Shown here in pieces: positions 31,944 to 40,588 of a stretch of DNA of 50,333 bases. The stretch lies in contig JAFWES010000030.1 of the NCBI GenBank assembly GCA_017512805.1, positions 1 through 50,333 on the forward strand, in the 5' to 3' direction. This DNA is from Clostridia bacterium (GTDB lineage: Bacteria > Bacillota > Clostridia > Christensenellales > Aristaeellaceae). The notes below the pieces were generated by a model. The model was not told the DNA's origin, made no database searches, and saw only the letters and a list, made by a program, of their open reading frames with translations. Each line of letters begins with the position of its first letter. Position 1 is the first letter of the stretch. A program made the translations under genes and the position numbers.

Positions 31944-32933
31944 TTGAAAAAGTGGAAGACAGGGATCATCCTCTGCTTCCTGATCTGCATGATCCCTCTT
32001 TTCGGCGCGCTGGCCTGGACCGGAACGGTGACAGCCAGTTCGCTGAACGTTCGAAAGAGCAATACGACGGACAGTAAAGTCATAAAATCGATCCGGGAAG
32101 GGACGAAGGTAGACGTGATCTCCACCAGCGGCAGCTGGTATAAGGTGAAGGTAGACGGTGTAACCGGCTATGTGGCAAAAAAATACATCAAGAAGAGTTC
32201 CTCTTCATCCTCCTCTTCGTCATCCTCCTCTTCGTCGTCTTCCTCTTCATCCAAATCTTCTTCCAAGAAGGAAGGAGATCCCTGCGAACCGGGAGACACT
32301 GGCGCGGCTGTCCGCTGGGTGCAGCGGAAGCTGAAGAAACTGGGATATCTCAGCGATGTGGACGGGGATTACGGCCCCGGAACCAAGAAAGCGGTCAAAG
32401 CCTTCCAGGAGCGGAACGGGCTTTCCGCGACCGGAGTCGCGAATCAGAATACCATCAAGAAACTGAAAAGTTCCAGCGCGAAAAAGGCCTCCTCCGGTTC
32501 CAGCTCCGATGGCGGCGGCGGAAGCAGCGATACCGGGACGGAATCACTGAACTGGTTTAAGCATCCGGACCTGATTCCGCACCATGCCACTTTCAAGGTC
32601 AAGGATGTCCGGACGGGAAAGGTTTTCACGGTGAAGCGGTGGAGCGGGGCAAATCACGCCGACTGCGAACCGGCCACGGCCAGCGACACAAAAATCATGA
32701 AGAGTATTTATGGGCACTGGAGCTGGAAACGAAGGCCGATTCTGGTGAAGTATAACGGGCATGTGTATGCCGCGTCCATGAACGGGATGCCTCACGGAAC
32801 GCAAACCATTAAGAATAACAATTTCGACGGGCATTTCTGCATTCATTTCACCGGGAGCAAGACACACGGAACGAAGAAAGTGGATTCAGAGCATCAAAAC
32901 TGCGTGAAACAGGCGCTGAAACACAGCTGGTAA
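31944..32933 (+). CDS. Secreted SH3 / peptidoglycan-binding protein with conserved Cys-His C-terminal region
   Basis: 329 residues. Order: signal peptide (about 1-24, MKKWK then hydrophobic), one SH3b domain (28-82, SSLNVRKSNTTDSK to GYVAKKYI), a linker of 19 consecutive Ser (85-103) plus three more, a PG_binding_1 domain (115-175, AVRWVQRKLKKLGY and GDYGPGTKKAVKAFQ), a Gly/Ser linker, and a C-terminal region (205-325). That region holds H238-A-D240-C241, GHFCIHFTGSKTHG (C299, H301, H308) and a final HQNC; I do not recognise it as a named domain, but the residues suggest a cell-wall enzyme. The start is TTG, fixed by GGAAGGAGG at ideal spacing. Confidence 0.8.
   Translation: MKKWKTGIILCFLICMIPLFGALAWTGTVTASSLNVRKSNTTDSKVIKSIREGTKVDVISTSGSWYKVKVDGVTGYVAKKYIKKSSSSSSSSSSSSSSSSSSSKSSSKKEGDPCEPGDTGAAVRWVQRKLKKLGYLSDVDGDYGPGTKKAVKAFQERNGLSATGVANQNTIKKLKSSSAKKASSGSSSDGGGGSSDTGTESLNWFKHPDLIPHHATFKVKDVRTGKVFTVKRWSGANHADCEPATASDTKIMKSIYGHWSWKRRPILVKYNGHVYAASMNGMPHGTQTIKNNNFDGHFCIHFTGSKTHGTKKVDSEHQNCVKQALKHSW
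32196..32264 (+). repeat. Serine-codon low-complexity tract
   Basis: TCC/TCT/TCA/TCG codons repeat in near-periodic units such as TCATCCTCCTCTTCG, coding 19 Ser, one Lys and three Ser. Such a tract can change length by replication slippage while staying in frame. Confidence 0.8.
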
Positions 32934-32936
32934 AGG

Positions 32937-32972
32937 GAAAACCGCGAAGCATCAGACTCCGCGGTTTTTTTT
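32937..32972 (+). terminator. Terminator of the SH3/peptidoglycan-binding gene
   Basis: AAAACCGCG (32938-32946) pairs with CGCGGTTTT (32960-32968), followed by a run of eight Ts from 32965. Confidence 0.9.
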
Positions 32973-33051
32973 GTGGGAGTCTTTCCTTTCCATTTGATTT
33001 GTGGTAAAATAAATAAGTATGCCTTTGATAAGGCGATGAAGGAGGAAACGC

Positions 33052-34323
33052 ATGGCGATTCAGGCACCGAGAGGAACCAGAGACGTGCTGCCTGCCGAGA
33101 GTTACCGCTGGCAGTATCTGGAAGAAAAGATGAGGAAAGCCGCCGCTTTGGCAGGATACCGGGAAGTTAGAACGCCTGTTTTTGAGCATACAGAACTGTT
33201 TGCCAGGGGAGTCGGCGATACCACGGATATCGTACAGAAGGAAATGTACACATTCAACGATAAAGGGAATCGCTCCATTACCCTGAAACCGGAGGGAACC
33301 GCGGGCGCGGCCCGGTGCTTTCTGGAAAGCAACCTGTACGCGGACGCGCTGCCCTGCAAGATGTATTATCTGAATGCCCCCATTTTCCGCTACGAGGCTC
33401 CCCAGAGCGGCCGCCTGCGGGAGCATCATCAGTTCGGACTGGAGTGCTTCGGAGCGCAGGATGCCACGGTGGATGCGGAACTGATTCTGCTGGCGTACCA
33501 TCTGCTGGAGGAACTGGGCGTGAAGAATCTGAGCGTCCGAATCAACAGCATCGGCTGCCCCAACTGCCGGCCTTCGTACCACGGAGCGCTGAAAGATTTC
33601 CTGGTTTCCCGGCTGGACGGGTTATGCGAGGACTGTAAGAACCGCTACGAGCGTAATCCGCTCAGGGTGCTGGATTGCAAGAAACCCGGCTGCAAAGCCC
33701 AGGTGAAAGACGCGCCGAGCATGCTGGATTATCTCTGCGAAGAATGCCGGGATCATTTTGCCCAGCTGAAGGCCTGCCTGCAGTCGGAAGGAATCCCCTT
33801 TGCGGTGGATTCCCGGATCGTACGGGGCCTGGATTATTACACCAAGACGGTGTTTGAACTGGTGACGGAGACGGACGGAGGAGCGCTGACCGTATGCGGC
33901 GGCGGCCGATACGATCATCTCGTCGCCCAGCTGGGAGGCCCCGACCTGCCCGCGGTGGGGTTCGGCATGGGGATCGAGCGGGTGCTGATGCTGCTTGACA
34001 GCGAAGGGATCGAGATTCCGAAGCCGGATCAGTACGAGGTATTTGTGACATATATGAAGGATAACCGGGCGGAAGCGTTCGCGCTGGTGCAGGCGCTGCG
34101 CAGGCAGGGAATCCGGGCGGATATGGATCACTGCTCCCGGAGCCTGAAGGCCCAGTTCAAATATGCCAACAAAACAGGGGCGCGCTTTGCGGCCACCATC
34201 GGCGAGGAAGAAGCGAGGACGGGGACGGTCCGGGTCAAGGACATGGGCAGCGGGGAAGAACGCACCGTTGCGCTGGCGGAGGCCGGAGACACGATTCGAA
34301 AGATGAGGAAGGAAGCGGAATAA
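33052..34323 (+). CDS. hisS: Histidyl-tRNA synthetase
   Basis: 423 residues, class II aminoacyl-tRNA synthetase. Start IQAPRGTRDVLP is canonical. Motif 1 region REVRTPVFEHTELF, motif 2 FRYEAPQSGRLREHHQFG, the histidine-specific RGLDYYTKTVFE, and motif 3 GFGMGIERVLML are all present, with the anticodon-binding domain at the C-terminus. A zinc-finger-like C..C cluster (residues about 165-235, with CPNCRP, CEDC, CKKPGC and CEEC) is conserved in many Clostridia HisRS. GAAGGAGG precedes the ATG. A TAAAAT at 33005-33010 is the likely -10. Three bases separate it from aspS. Confidence 0.96.
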   Translation: MAIQAPRGTRDVLPAESYRWQYLEEKMRKAAALAGYREVRTPVFEHTELFARGVGDTTDIVQKEMYTFNDKGNRSITLKPEGTAGAARCFLESNLYADALPCKMYYLNAPIFRYEAPQSGRLREHHQFGLECFGAQDATVDAELILLAYHLLEELGVKNLSVRINSIGCPNCRPSYHGALKDFLVSRLDGLCEDCKNRYERNPLRVLDCKKPGCKAQVKDAPSMLDYLCEECRDHFAQLKACLQSEGIPFAVDSRIVRGLDYYTKTVFELVTETDGGALTVCGGGRYDHLVAQLGGPDLPAVGFGMGIERVLMLLDSEGIEIPKPDQYEVFVTYMKDNRAEAFALVQALRRQGIRADMDHCSRSLKAQFKYANKTGARFAATIGEEEARTGTVRVKDMGSGEERTVALAEAGDTIRKMRKEAE

Positions 34324-34326
34324 GTC

Positions 34327-36102
34327 ATGCAAACCAGAACCCATACATGCAATGAACTGCGCCTGAGCGACGCGGGGAAAAAGGTCCGGCTCAGCGGCTG
34401 GATGGAAAACGTACGGGAGGTCGGCGGAAATCTGGCCTTCGTCGTGCTGCGGGACTTCTACGGGACGACTCAGCTGGTGGTGGAGGATCAGGCGCTGCTG
34501 GCCCAGATTACGGCGCTGAATAAGGAGAGCGTCATCTCCGTCACGGGCCTGGTCCGTGAACGGGACAACAAAAACCCGAAGATGGACACCGGGGATATCG
34601 AAGTGGTGCCGGACAGCCTGGACGTTCTGGGGAAATGCCGGTACAATGCCCTGCCTTTTCAGATTAACCGCAGCAGGGAAGCGGACGAAAGTCTGCGGCT
34701 GAAGTATCGGTATCTGGATCTGCGGAACCCTGAAGTCCGGAAAAACATCGTCCTGCGGAGTCAGGTGGTTGCCGCGCTGCGCAGCGCGATGACAGCGGAA
34801 GGCTTTCTGGAGATCACGACGCCGATTCTGACCGCCTCCTCTCCTGAAGGAGCCCGGGACTACCTGGTTCCCGCCCGGAAGCATCCCGGAAAGTTTTACG
34901 CGCTGCCCCAGGCGCCCCAGCAGTTCAAGCAGCTATTGATGGCCAGCGGGTTTGACCGGTATTTTCAGATTGCTCCCTGCTTCCGGGATGAGGATGCCCG
35001 GGGGGACCGGAGCCCCGGCGAATTCTATCAGTTGGATATGGAAATGGCTTTTGCCGGGCAGGAGGACGTGTTTTTCGTGCTGGAAAGGGTGCTGCCCCCG
35101 GTATTCGCCAGGTACGGGATCTATAACCGGGCTTCCGAAGCGCCGTTCAGGCGGATCCCTTATGTGGAGGCCATGGAAACCTACGGGACGGACAAGCCGG
35201 ATCTTCGGATCGACCTGACGGTGCAGGACGCCACGGCGCTGCTGGGAGACTGCGGCTTTGGCCCCTTTGAAGGACAGCGGATCAAGGCCGTAAAAGTAAC
35301 CGACTTTGAGGGGACGCGCAAGCAGATCGACAAGCTGTGCGCCGATGTCGAAGTGATTTCCGGGAACAAGGTGTACTGGTTCCGGCTGGACGAGCAGGGC
35401 GCCATCGTGGGCGGAATCGCCAAGTTCCTGCAGGAACGGAAGGACAGGGTTATCAGCGAGCTGGGGCTGGAGAAAAACACCCTGGTCTGTCTGAGCGCCG
35501 GGAAGATTGGCTCCGCCCAGAAGACCGCCGGTGTTCTGATCAAACAGCTGGGGATTCTCTGCCCCCAGCACATGGATCGCGAAAAGTACGAGTTTTGCTG
35601 GATCGTGGACTTCCCCATGTATGAAATCGGGGAAGAGAGCGGCGAGCTGGAATTTTGCCATAATCCCTTCTCCATGCCCAACGGGGGGCTGGATATTCTG
35701 CGGAAAGCCAAAAACGGGGAAATCGATCCCCTGAGCATTACCGCCTTCCAGTATGATCTGGTTTGCAACGGGGTGGAGCTGAGCTCCGGCGCTGTGCGGA
35801 ATCATGATCCGGAAATCATGATGGAAGCCTTCGGCCTGGTGCGGCTGGGAGAGGAAGACGTGAAGGCCAAATTCCCCGCCATGTATAACGCCTTCTGCTA
35901 TGGGGCGCCGCCCCATGCCGGGATTGCGCCGGGAGTGGATCGGATGGTCATGCTGTTGGCGGGCGAGGAATCCATCCGTGAGGTGATCCCCTTCCCCATG
36001 AACAAAAACGCCCAGGACCTGATGATGGACGCGCCGGGAGAAGTCGAGCCCAGGCAGCTGGAAGAACTGCACATCGCCCTGGTGCCCGCGGAGAAGGACT
36101 GA
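34327..36102 (+). CDS. aspS: Aspartyl-tRNA synthetase
   Basis: 591 residues, bacterial-type AspRS with N-terminal OB fold (SGWMENVREVGG, FVVLRDFYGTTQ), the class II core (TASSPEGARDYLVPAR, CFRDEDARGDRSPGEFYQLD) and the GAD insertion domain that marks the bacterial form. Motif 3 is GIAPGVDRMVMLLAG. Full-size bacterial enzymes may be discriminating or not; the sequence alone does not settle whether it also charges tRNA-Asn. Cotranscribed with hisS. A new promoter starts 13 bases after its stop. Confidence 0.96.
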   Translation: MQTRTHTCNELRLSDAGKKVRLSGWMENVREVGGNLAFVVLRDFYGTTQLVVEDQALLAQITALNKESVISVTGLVRERDNKNPKMDTGDIEVVPDSLDVLGKCRYNALPFQINRSREADESLRLKYRYLDLRNPEVRKNIVLRSQVVAALRSAMTAEGFLEITTPILTASSPEGARDYLVPARKHPGKFYALPQAPQQFKQLLMASGFDRYFQIAPCFRDEDARGDRSPGEFYQLDMEMAFAGQEDVFFVLERVLPPVFARYGIYNRASEAPFRRIPYVEAMETYGTDKPDLRIDLTVQDATALLGDCGFGPFEGQRIKAVKVTDFEGTRKQIDKLCADVEVISGNKVYWFRLDEQGAIVGGIAKFLQERKDRVISELGLEKNTLVCLSAGKIGSAQKTAGVLIKQLGILCPQHMDREKYEFCWIVDFPMYEIGEESGELEFCHNPFSMPNGGLDILRKAKNGEIDPLSITAFQYDLVCNGVELSSGAVRNHDPEIMMEAFGLVRLGEEDVKAKFPAMYNAFCYGAPPHAGIAPGVDRMVMLLAGEESIREVIPFPMNKNAQDLMMDAPGEVEPRQLEELHIALVPAEKD

Positions 36103-36114
36103 TTTTCCGCCAGG

Positions 36115-36143
36115 TTGCCAATCCCAGGGGATTTTGCTATAAT
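36115..36143 (+). promoter_or_regulatory. Promoter of the Asp23-AmaP-nusB operon
   Basis: TTGCCA (36115-36120), 17 bases, TATAAT (36138-36143). Confidence 0.85.
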
Positions 36144-36192
36144 CTGAATATGTAATCAGCTTTTGTCTCTGTTCGTGAAGGAGGGACGGGTC

Positions 36193-36738
36193 ATGGCCAA
36201 AAAGAAAGAAGAACAGGTGTTGCCGTTACATCTGGAAGAAGATATGGAGCCTTCCAGCTCCATCACCTATGCCAACGAAGTGATTGCGATCATCGCCGGC
36301 CTGGCGGCCAGCGAGGTGGAAGGCGTCGCCGGAATGTGCAGCGTCAACAACGGCCTGAAGAGCAAGAACAAGAACGCGACCCGGGGGGTTAAGGTAGAAG
36401 TGGGCTCCGAAGAGGTCAGCGTGGATATTTTCCTGAATGTGGAATACGGAACCCCGATTCAGCGTGCCGCCCATGATGTGCAGGAGGGCGTGCGCAAAGG
36501 AATCGAGAGCATGACCGGGCTGCACGTGGTTCGGGTGGATGTGCACGTTCAGGGGGTCAGCTTCGAGAAGGAAAACAATGCCCTGCAGGCGGGCGCCGGG
36601 AAGGCGGGCCTGGAGGCGGGCGAGAAAGTGAAGGAGCGGCCGGAAGAACCCGCCGCCGCAGAAACGGATCCGGCGGAGCCGCCGGTGACGGAATCGGACG
36701 AAGCGAAGGAGCCTGCTGAGGAAGCTAAAGCCGAATAA
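36193..36738 (+). CDS. Asp23/Gls24 family envelope stress protein
   Basis: 181 residues. The Asp23 domain (about 22-125) is recognisable by ITYANEVIAIIAGLAASEVEGVAGM and VEYGTPIQRAAHDVQEGVRKGIESMTGL. In Staphylococcus aureus Asp23 sits at the membrane through AmaP and affects cell-wall stress. The C-terminus (about 140-181) is a charged Glu/Pro/Ala tail. Start 36193 is chosen for GGAGG eight bases upstream. First gene of a run with the AmaP-like and DUF2273 genes and nusB, an order common in Clostridia. Confidence 0.9.
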   Translation: MAKKKEEQVLPLHLEEDMEPSSSITYANEVIAIIAGLAASEVEGVAGMCSVNNGLKSKNKNATRGVKVEVGSEEVSVDIFLNVEYGTPIQRAAHDVQEGVRKGIESMTGLHVVRVDVHVQGVSFEKENNALQAGAGKAGLEAGEKVKERPEEPAAAETDPAEPPVTESDEAKEPAEEAKAE

Positions 36739-36806
36739 ACATAAAAAGGGGGCAGAGGGGGGATCCTCTGCTTCGCTTTTTCATGATTTTGCGAGGAGGA
36801 GACAGG

Positions 36807-37949
36807 ATGAAGCTGAGGATTGCCGACCGGATCCTGGTTGGCCTCGTGGGACTGCTTCTGTTGGCATCTGGCGCCGGGCTGGTTGCGCAGATCTTTTTCC
36901 AGGCGGATCTGCTCAGCCTGGCGGAACGGGCATTCGCCAGCAAATCGGCACAGGTTCGCTGGGCGCTGATCGGGATCGCGGCAGCGCTGTTTCTCCTGGG
37001 CATGTATTGCGTGCTGCTGCTTTTCCGGCACCGGAAACGGAAGGACCGTTTCGTACTGCAGAAAAACGACAGCGGAGAGCTGGCCATTTCGCTGAAAGCG
37101 CTGGAATCCATGGTTCAGAAATGCGTGGATCAGCATGAAGAAATCCAGGTGCAGCATATGCATCTGGAAACCAGAAAGGATGGGCTGCTGATCCAGATCC
37201 GCGGTTCTGTCGCGGGCGGGGTCAGTATTCCGCTGACGGTGGAAAACATGCAAAAGCAGATCCGCCAATATGTGACGGCCTGCAGCGGCGTGGATATCAA
37301 GGGAATCCGGGTGCAGATCGATGAATCCGGCGAGGATGCGGAAAATGCCCCCTTCGCCATCGCGCCTCCCCCCGTGAAGCCTTTGCTGAAGGAATCGGAA
37401 GAGAAGCCGGTGCATAAGGAGCCGGTGGAAGCATATGTTTCCGCCTCGGCGAATACGGCTTCGGAAGAGCGGCCGGCGGCGCCGGAAGCGGCTGACACGG
37501 CGGAAATGAGACCTGCTTCAGCGCCTCCGATCGTCCAAGAAGAAGAGGAAGACGACCGGCCGCTGCATCAGCGGCTTTTCAGCCAAATGCCTGAGCCATG
37601 CATCTATCCGGAGCCGCCGGCGGCGGATACACCGGAAAAGGGGGAGGAAGAAAGCGCGGACATCGATCCGGAAAACGCCTGGCCCGCGGACGGGAAAGAG
37701 GACGAACCCCTTCCTGACACGGGGCTTACAGAGCCGCCGGAGCCGCTGGATGAATCTGAAATGCCGCAGACAGCGGAGCCGCCGGAGATTTCCGTAAAGG
37801 CGGACGCCGCAGATGAACTGGAGACGCCTGGCATCGCCGAACCCGCGGAGGGAGAAGAACTCCCGAGCGAACCTGTTCCGCCGGCGGAACAGATGATAGA
37901 TCCGGATGAAATGCCTGAGGCCGAAGAGAAAGAGGAGGCACAGGAATGA
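36807..37949 (+). CDS. amaP: Alkaline-shock membrane anchor AmaP with long acidic C-terminal extension
   Basis: 380 residues. Two membrane helices (about 8-31 and 52-73) form a hairpin and are followed by a cytosolic domain (about 80-172) with QHMHLETRKDGLLIQIRG and VENMQKQIRQYV, related to the Asp23 fold. AmaP proteins are usually about 180-200 residues; here roughly 200 further residues of Pro/Glu/Asp/Ala-rich low-complexity sequence follow (about 175-380). Start at 36807 has GGAGGAGACAGG just before it. Overlaps the DUF2273 gene by four bases. Confidence 0.82.
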   Translation: MKLRIADRILVGLVGLLLLASGAGLVAQIFFQADLLSLAERAFASKSAQVRWALIGIAAALFLLGMYCVLLLFRHRKRKDRFVLQKNDSGELAISLKALESMVQKCVDQHEEIQVQHMHLETRKDGLLIQIRGSVAGGVSIPLTVENMQKQIRQYVTACSGVDIKGIRVQIDESGEDAENAPFAIAPPPVKPLLKESEEKPVHKEPVEAYVSASANTASEERPAAPEAADTAEMRPASAPPIVQEEEEDDRPLHQRLFSQMPEPCIYPEPPAADTPEKGEEESADIDPENAWPADGKEDEPLPDTGLTEPPEPLDESEMPQTAEPPEISVKADAADELETPGIAEPAEGEELPSEPVPPAEQMIDPDEMPEAEEKEEAQE

Positions 37950-38263
37950 AAAAGTTCCAACGGGGGACCACGGAGTTCGGTTTTCTGATCGGAATGCTGT
38001 TTGTCGTGCTGGGAATACTGTTCATGACCATCGGGGTCTGGAAAACGATTCTGCTGGCCGTTCTCTTCGCGATCGGATTTTTTCTGGGCGCGGTCGGGGA
38101 TCCTGCCGGAGCCGTAAAGAAAACCATCAACAAGGTGGTTCCGGAGAAGAAACCAGAAGTCATCAACTTCCGGGAAGAACTGGCGAAGGAACAGGAAGCG
38201 GCCATGCAGCGGAGCGAAGAGACGGAAAAAGGGAATCTGGGGAAAGAAGAGGACGGAGAGTAA
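37946..38263 (+). CDS. DUF2273 family small membrane protein
   Basis: 105 residues with two closely spaced hydrophobic segments (about 11-30 and 32-50, FGFLIGMLFVVLGILFMTIG and the following ILLAVLFAIGFFLGAV). A charged tail follows. This is the small partner regularly found between amaP and nusB in Clostridia and Bacilli. No activity is known. Start overlaps the amaP-like stop (ATGA); nusB begins four bases after the stop. Confidence 0.85.
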   Translation: MKKFQRGTTEFGFLIGMLFVVLGILFMTIGVWKTILLAVLFAIGFFLGAVGDPAGAVKKTINKVVPEKKPEVINFREELAKEQEAAMQRSEETEKGNLGKEEDGE

Positions 38264-38266
38264 GAG

Positions 38267-38728
38267 ATGTCCAGAATCACTGCGAGGGTCGCTGCGATGC
38301 AGCTGGTATACGAGAAGCTGTCCGGGGGCCACGGGGGAGAGGATTCCCTGCAAATGGTTTATGACGAGCTGCGGGAAGACGGGGTTTCCGGCGTGGACAG
38401 CGTAGGGAAGAGCGAGCCAAACGAAGCGGATCGAAGCTATATCGCGGAAGCGATAGAGGGGGTTCTGCGCTACCGGCCTGAGATTGACGCCAGGATTGCC
38501 GCCGCTGCGAAAGGTTGGACGCTGGACCGGATGCCACAGGTGGATTTGACCGTCATGCGTCTGGCGGTATGGGAGATGCTGTATGTGCCGGAAGTCCCCG
38601 GGAATGTTTCCATCTCGGAAGCGTTGGAGATGACGGAGCGTTATTCCGATCCGGACGACAAGAAATTTGTCAACGGCGTATTGGGGACCATTTTGCGCGA
38701 ATTGGAAGCGGAAAAGGAACAGGCATGA
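38267..38728 (+). CDS. nusB: Transcription antitermination factor NusB
   Basis: 153 residues, all-helical. NusB with NusE binds boxA RNA in rRNA leaders. Typical start RITARVAAMQLVYE and conserved C-terminal VDLTVMRLAVWEMLYVPEVPG, then ISEALEMTERYSDPDDKKFVNGVLG. The stretch at residues 22-46 (GHGGEDSLQMVYDELREDG) is a somewhat long charged insert between the first helices. Its stop overlaps the next start. Confidence 0.94.
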   Translation: MSRITARVAAMQLVYEKLSGGHGGEDSLQMVYDELREDGVSGVDSVGKSEPNEADRSYIAEAIEGVLRYRPEIDARIAAAAKGWTLDRMPQVDLTVMRLAVWEMLYVPEVPGNVSISEALEMTERYSDPDDKKFVNGVLGTILRELEAEKEQA

Positions 38729-39693
38729 GGGACGCGGTACTGGGCCTGGATACCAGCAATTACCGGACTTCCCTGGCGGCGGTGGATCTGGAAGGAAATA
38801 TTCTGCTGAACCAGCGGAAGCTGCTTCCGGTGACGCTGGGGGAGCGGGGCCTGCGTCAGAGCGATGCGGTATACCTGCATCTGAAACAGATAAAGGACAT
38901 GGAACCCCATGTCAGGGATGCGCTGAGCGGGGTCCGGATCATTGCTGCGGCAGCGAGCGCCGCTCCCCGGAACCGGGAAGACTCCTATATGCCGGTTTTT
39001 GAAGTGGGGGATACCCTTGGACGGACGATCGCCGCAACGATGGAAATCCCGTTTATTCAAACGGATCATCAGCAGGGCCATCTTTGGGCGGCGAGAAGGG
39101 GAACCGCGCTGGAGAAAAAGGAGGCTTTTCTGGCGCTGCATCTTTCGGGAGGAACAACGGATCTGCTGGCCTTTCAGGCTGGAGAAATCGCGGAATGGGG
39201 AGGGAGCCTGGATCTTCATGCCGGACAGTTAATCGACCGGATCGGCGTGGCCATGGGGCTGCCTTTTCCGGCAGGTCCGGAGATGGAAAAACTGGCGGGA
39301 CAGGGAAAGGCGGCCGGGCTGCTGGGATGCAGCATGGCGGATCGGGATTTGCGATGCCATTTCAGCGGAGCGGAAACCAAAGCTCTTTCCTGGATTCGGG
39401 AAGGAAAAATGACTCCCGGGGACGTTGCGCTGGAGGTATATGACCTGCTGGCGAGAACCGTGGCCCGGATGCTGGCCGCCGGAATGCGGGAAACCGGACT
39501 GCGTGACGTGCTGCTTTGCGGCGGCGTGGCTTCTTCGGCGCTGTTTCGCCGGATGGTGACCGAAAGGATCAATAAAAGGGAACGGGGGATGCGCCTTTGC
39601 TTTGGGGATCCGGCCCTCAGCGGGGATAATGCGGTAGGGGTCGCGCTGATTGGCCTGGCCGCGTATAAGCGGCAGGCGGCAGCGGGAACCTGA
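38725..39693 (+). CDS. TsaD/Kae1-family paralogue (peptidase M22-like)
   Basis: 322 residues. ASKHA-fold protein of the TsaD (Gcp/YgjD) family: GLDTSNYRTSLAAVD at the N-terminus, metal-binding H115-x3-H119 in DHQQGHLWA, LHLSGGTTDLLAF at 138-150 and LLCGGVASSALFRR. True TsaD makes t6A37 in tRNA with TsaB and TsaE and usually has HxEGH and a longer core; this one is more divergent and lies next to nusB, the place of a second, uncharacterised TsaD-like protein in Clostridia. I call it a paralogue. Start 38725 overlaps the nusB stop (ATGA). Confidence 0.75.
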   Translation: MRDAVLGLDTSNYRTSLAAVDLEGNILLNQRKLLPVTLGERGLRQSDAVYLHLKQIKDMEPHVRDALSGVRIIAAAASAAPRNREDSYMPVFEVGDTLGRTIAATMEIPFIQTDHQQGHLWAARRGTALEKKEAFLALHLSGGTTDLLAFQAGEIAEWGGSLDLHAGQLIDRIGVAMGLPFPAGPEMEKLAGQGKAAGLLGCSMADRDLRCHFSGAETKALSWIREGKMTPGDVALEVYDLLARTVARMLAAGMRETGLRDVLLCGGVASSALFRRMVTERINKRERGMRLCFGDPALSGDNAVGVALIGLAAYKRQAAAGT

Positions 39694-39732
39694 AGACCGA
39701 AGGAGACGGACGGACGATCGGAGGAATGATGG

Positions 39733-40575
39733 ATGGCAAAGATACTGGACGGAAAGATCATGTCGGAAGTCCTGCGGTCTGAGATTGCCGAGCGCGTGGT
39801 CCGCCTGAAGGCGCGGGGGGTAACCCCGGGGCTGGCGGTGATCCTGGTGGGGAATGATCCTGCCAGCGAAATCTATGTCCGCAACAAGGGGAAGGGCTGC
39901 CAGGAAGTGGGCATCCACAGCGAAACCGTCAAGCTGCCCGAAGATACGTCCCAGGAAGTCCTGGAAAGGGAAATCGAACGCCTGAACTGTGATCCCGCGA
40001 TTCACGGAATCCTGGTTCAACTTCCTTTGCCCGCCGGCCTGGACGAGGCGGCGGCGCTGGCCCGGATCCTGCCGGAAAAGGACGTGGACGGCTTCCATCT
40101 GTTGAATGCCGGGCGCCTTCTGACGGGCGAGGCAGGGGTTATTCCCTGCACCCCCCGGGGCGCGCTGCACATGATCCGCCAGACAGGGCGGGATTTAAAC
40201 GGGCTGGAAGCGGTGGTGATCGGCCGAAGCAACATTGTTGGCAAGCCCATGGCGGCGCTTCTGCTGCGGGAAAACTGCACGGTGACCATCTGCCACAGCA
40301 GGACCCAAAATCTGAAGGAGCATACCCGGCGGGCGGATATCCTGGTAGCGGCGGTGGGAAAAGCCGGATTTGTGACCGGGGATATGATCAAACCCGGGGC
40401 GATCGTGATCGACGTGGGGATCAACCGGGTGGACGGCAAGGTCAAAGGAGACGTGGACTTTGACAGCGCAGCGCCGGTGGCCGGATGGATTACGCCGGTG
40501 CCGGGCGGCGTGGGCAAGATGACCATTACCATGCTGCTCCAGAATACGCTGGAAGCGGCGGAAAGGATGTCCTGA
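39733..40575 (+). CDS. folD: Methylenetetrahydrofolate dehydrogenase / methenyltetrahydrofolate cyclohydrolase
   Basis: 280 residues. Interconverts methylene-, methenyl- and 10-formyl-THF. Conserved: [14 protein letters not shown] (with the catalytic Lys), [21 protein letters not shown], and the NADP site [17 protein letters not shown] and [15 protein letters not shown] lies about nine bases before the ATG. Confidence 0.96.
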   Translation: MAKILDGKIMSEVLRSEIAERVVRLKARGVTPGLAVILVGNDPASEIYVRNKGKGCQEVGIHSETVKLPEDTSQEVLEREIERLNCDPAIHGILVQLPLPAGLDEAAALARILPEKDVDGFHLLNAGRLLTGEAGVIPCTPRGALHMIRQTGRDLNGLEAVVIGRSNIVGKPMAALLLRENCTVTICHSRTQNLKEHTRRADILVAAVGKAGFVTGDMIKPGAIVIDVGINRVDGKVKGDVDFDSAAPVAGWITPVPGGVGKMTITMLLQNTLEAAERMS

Positions 40576-40588
40576 GGTGATAAACGGG

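Noticed and set aside
32973-33051. T-box ahead of hisS-aspS
   Set aside because: Only about 80 bases lie between the previous terminator and the start codon; no T-box consensus or attenuator is seen.
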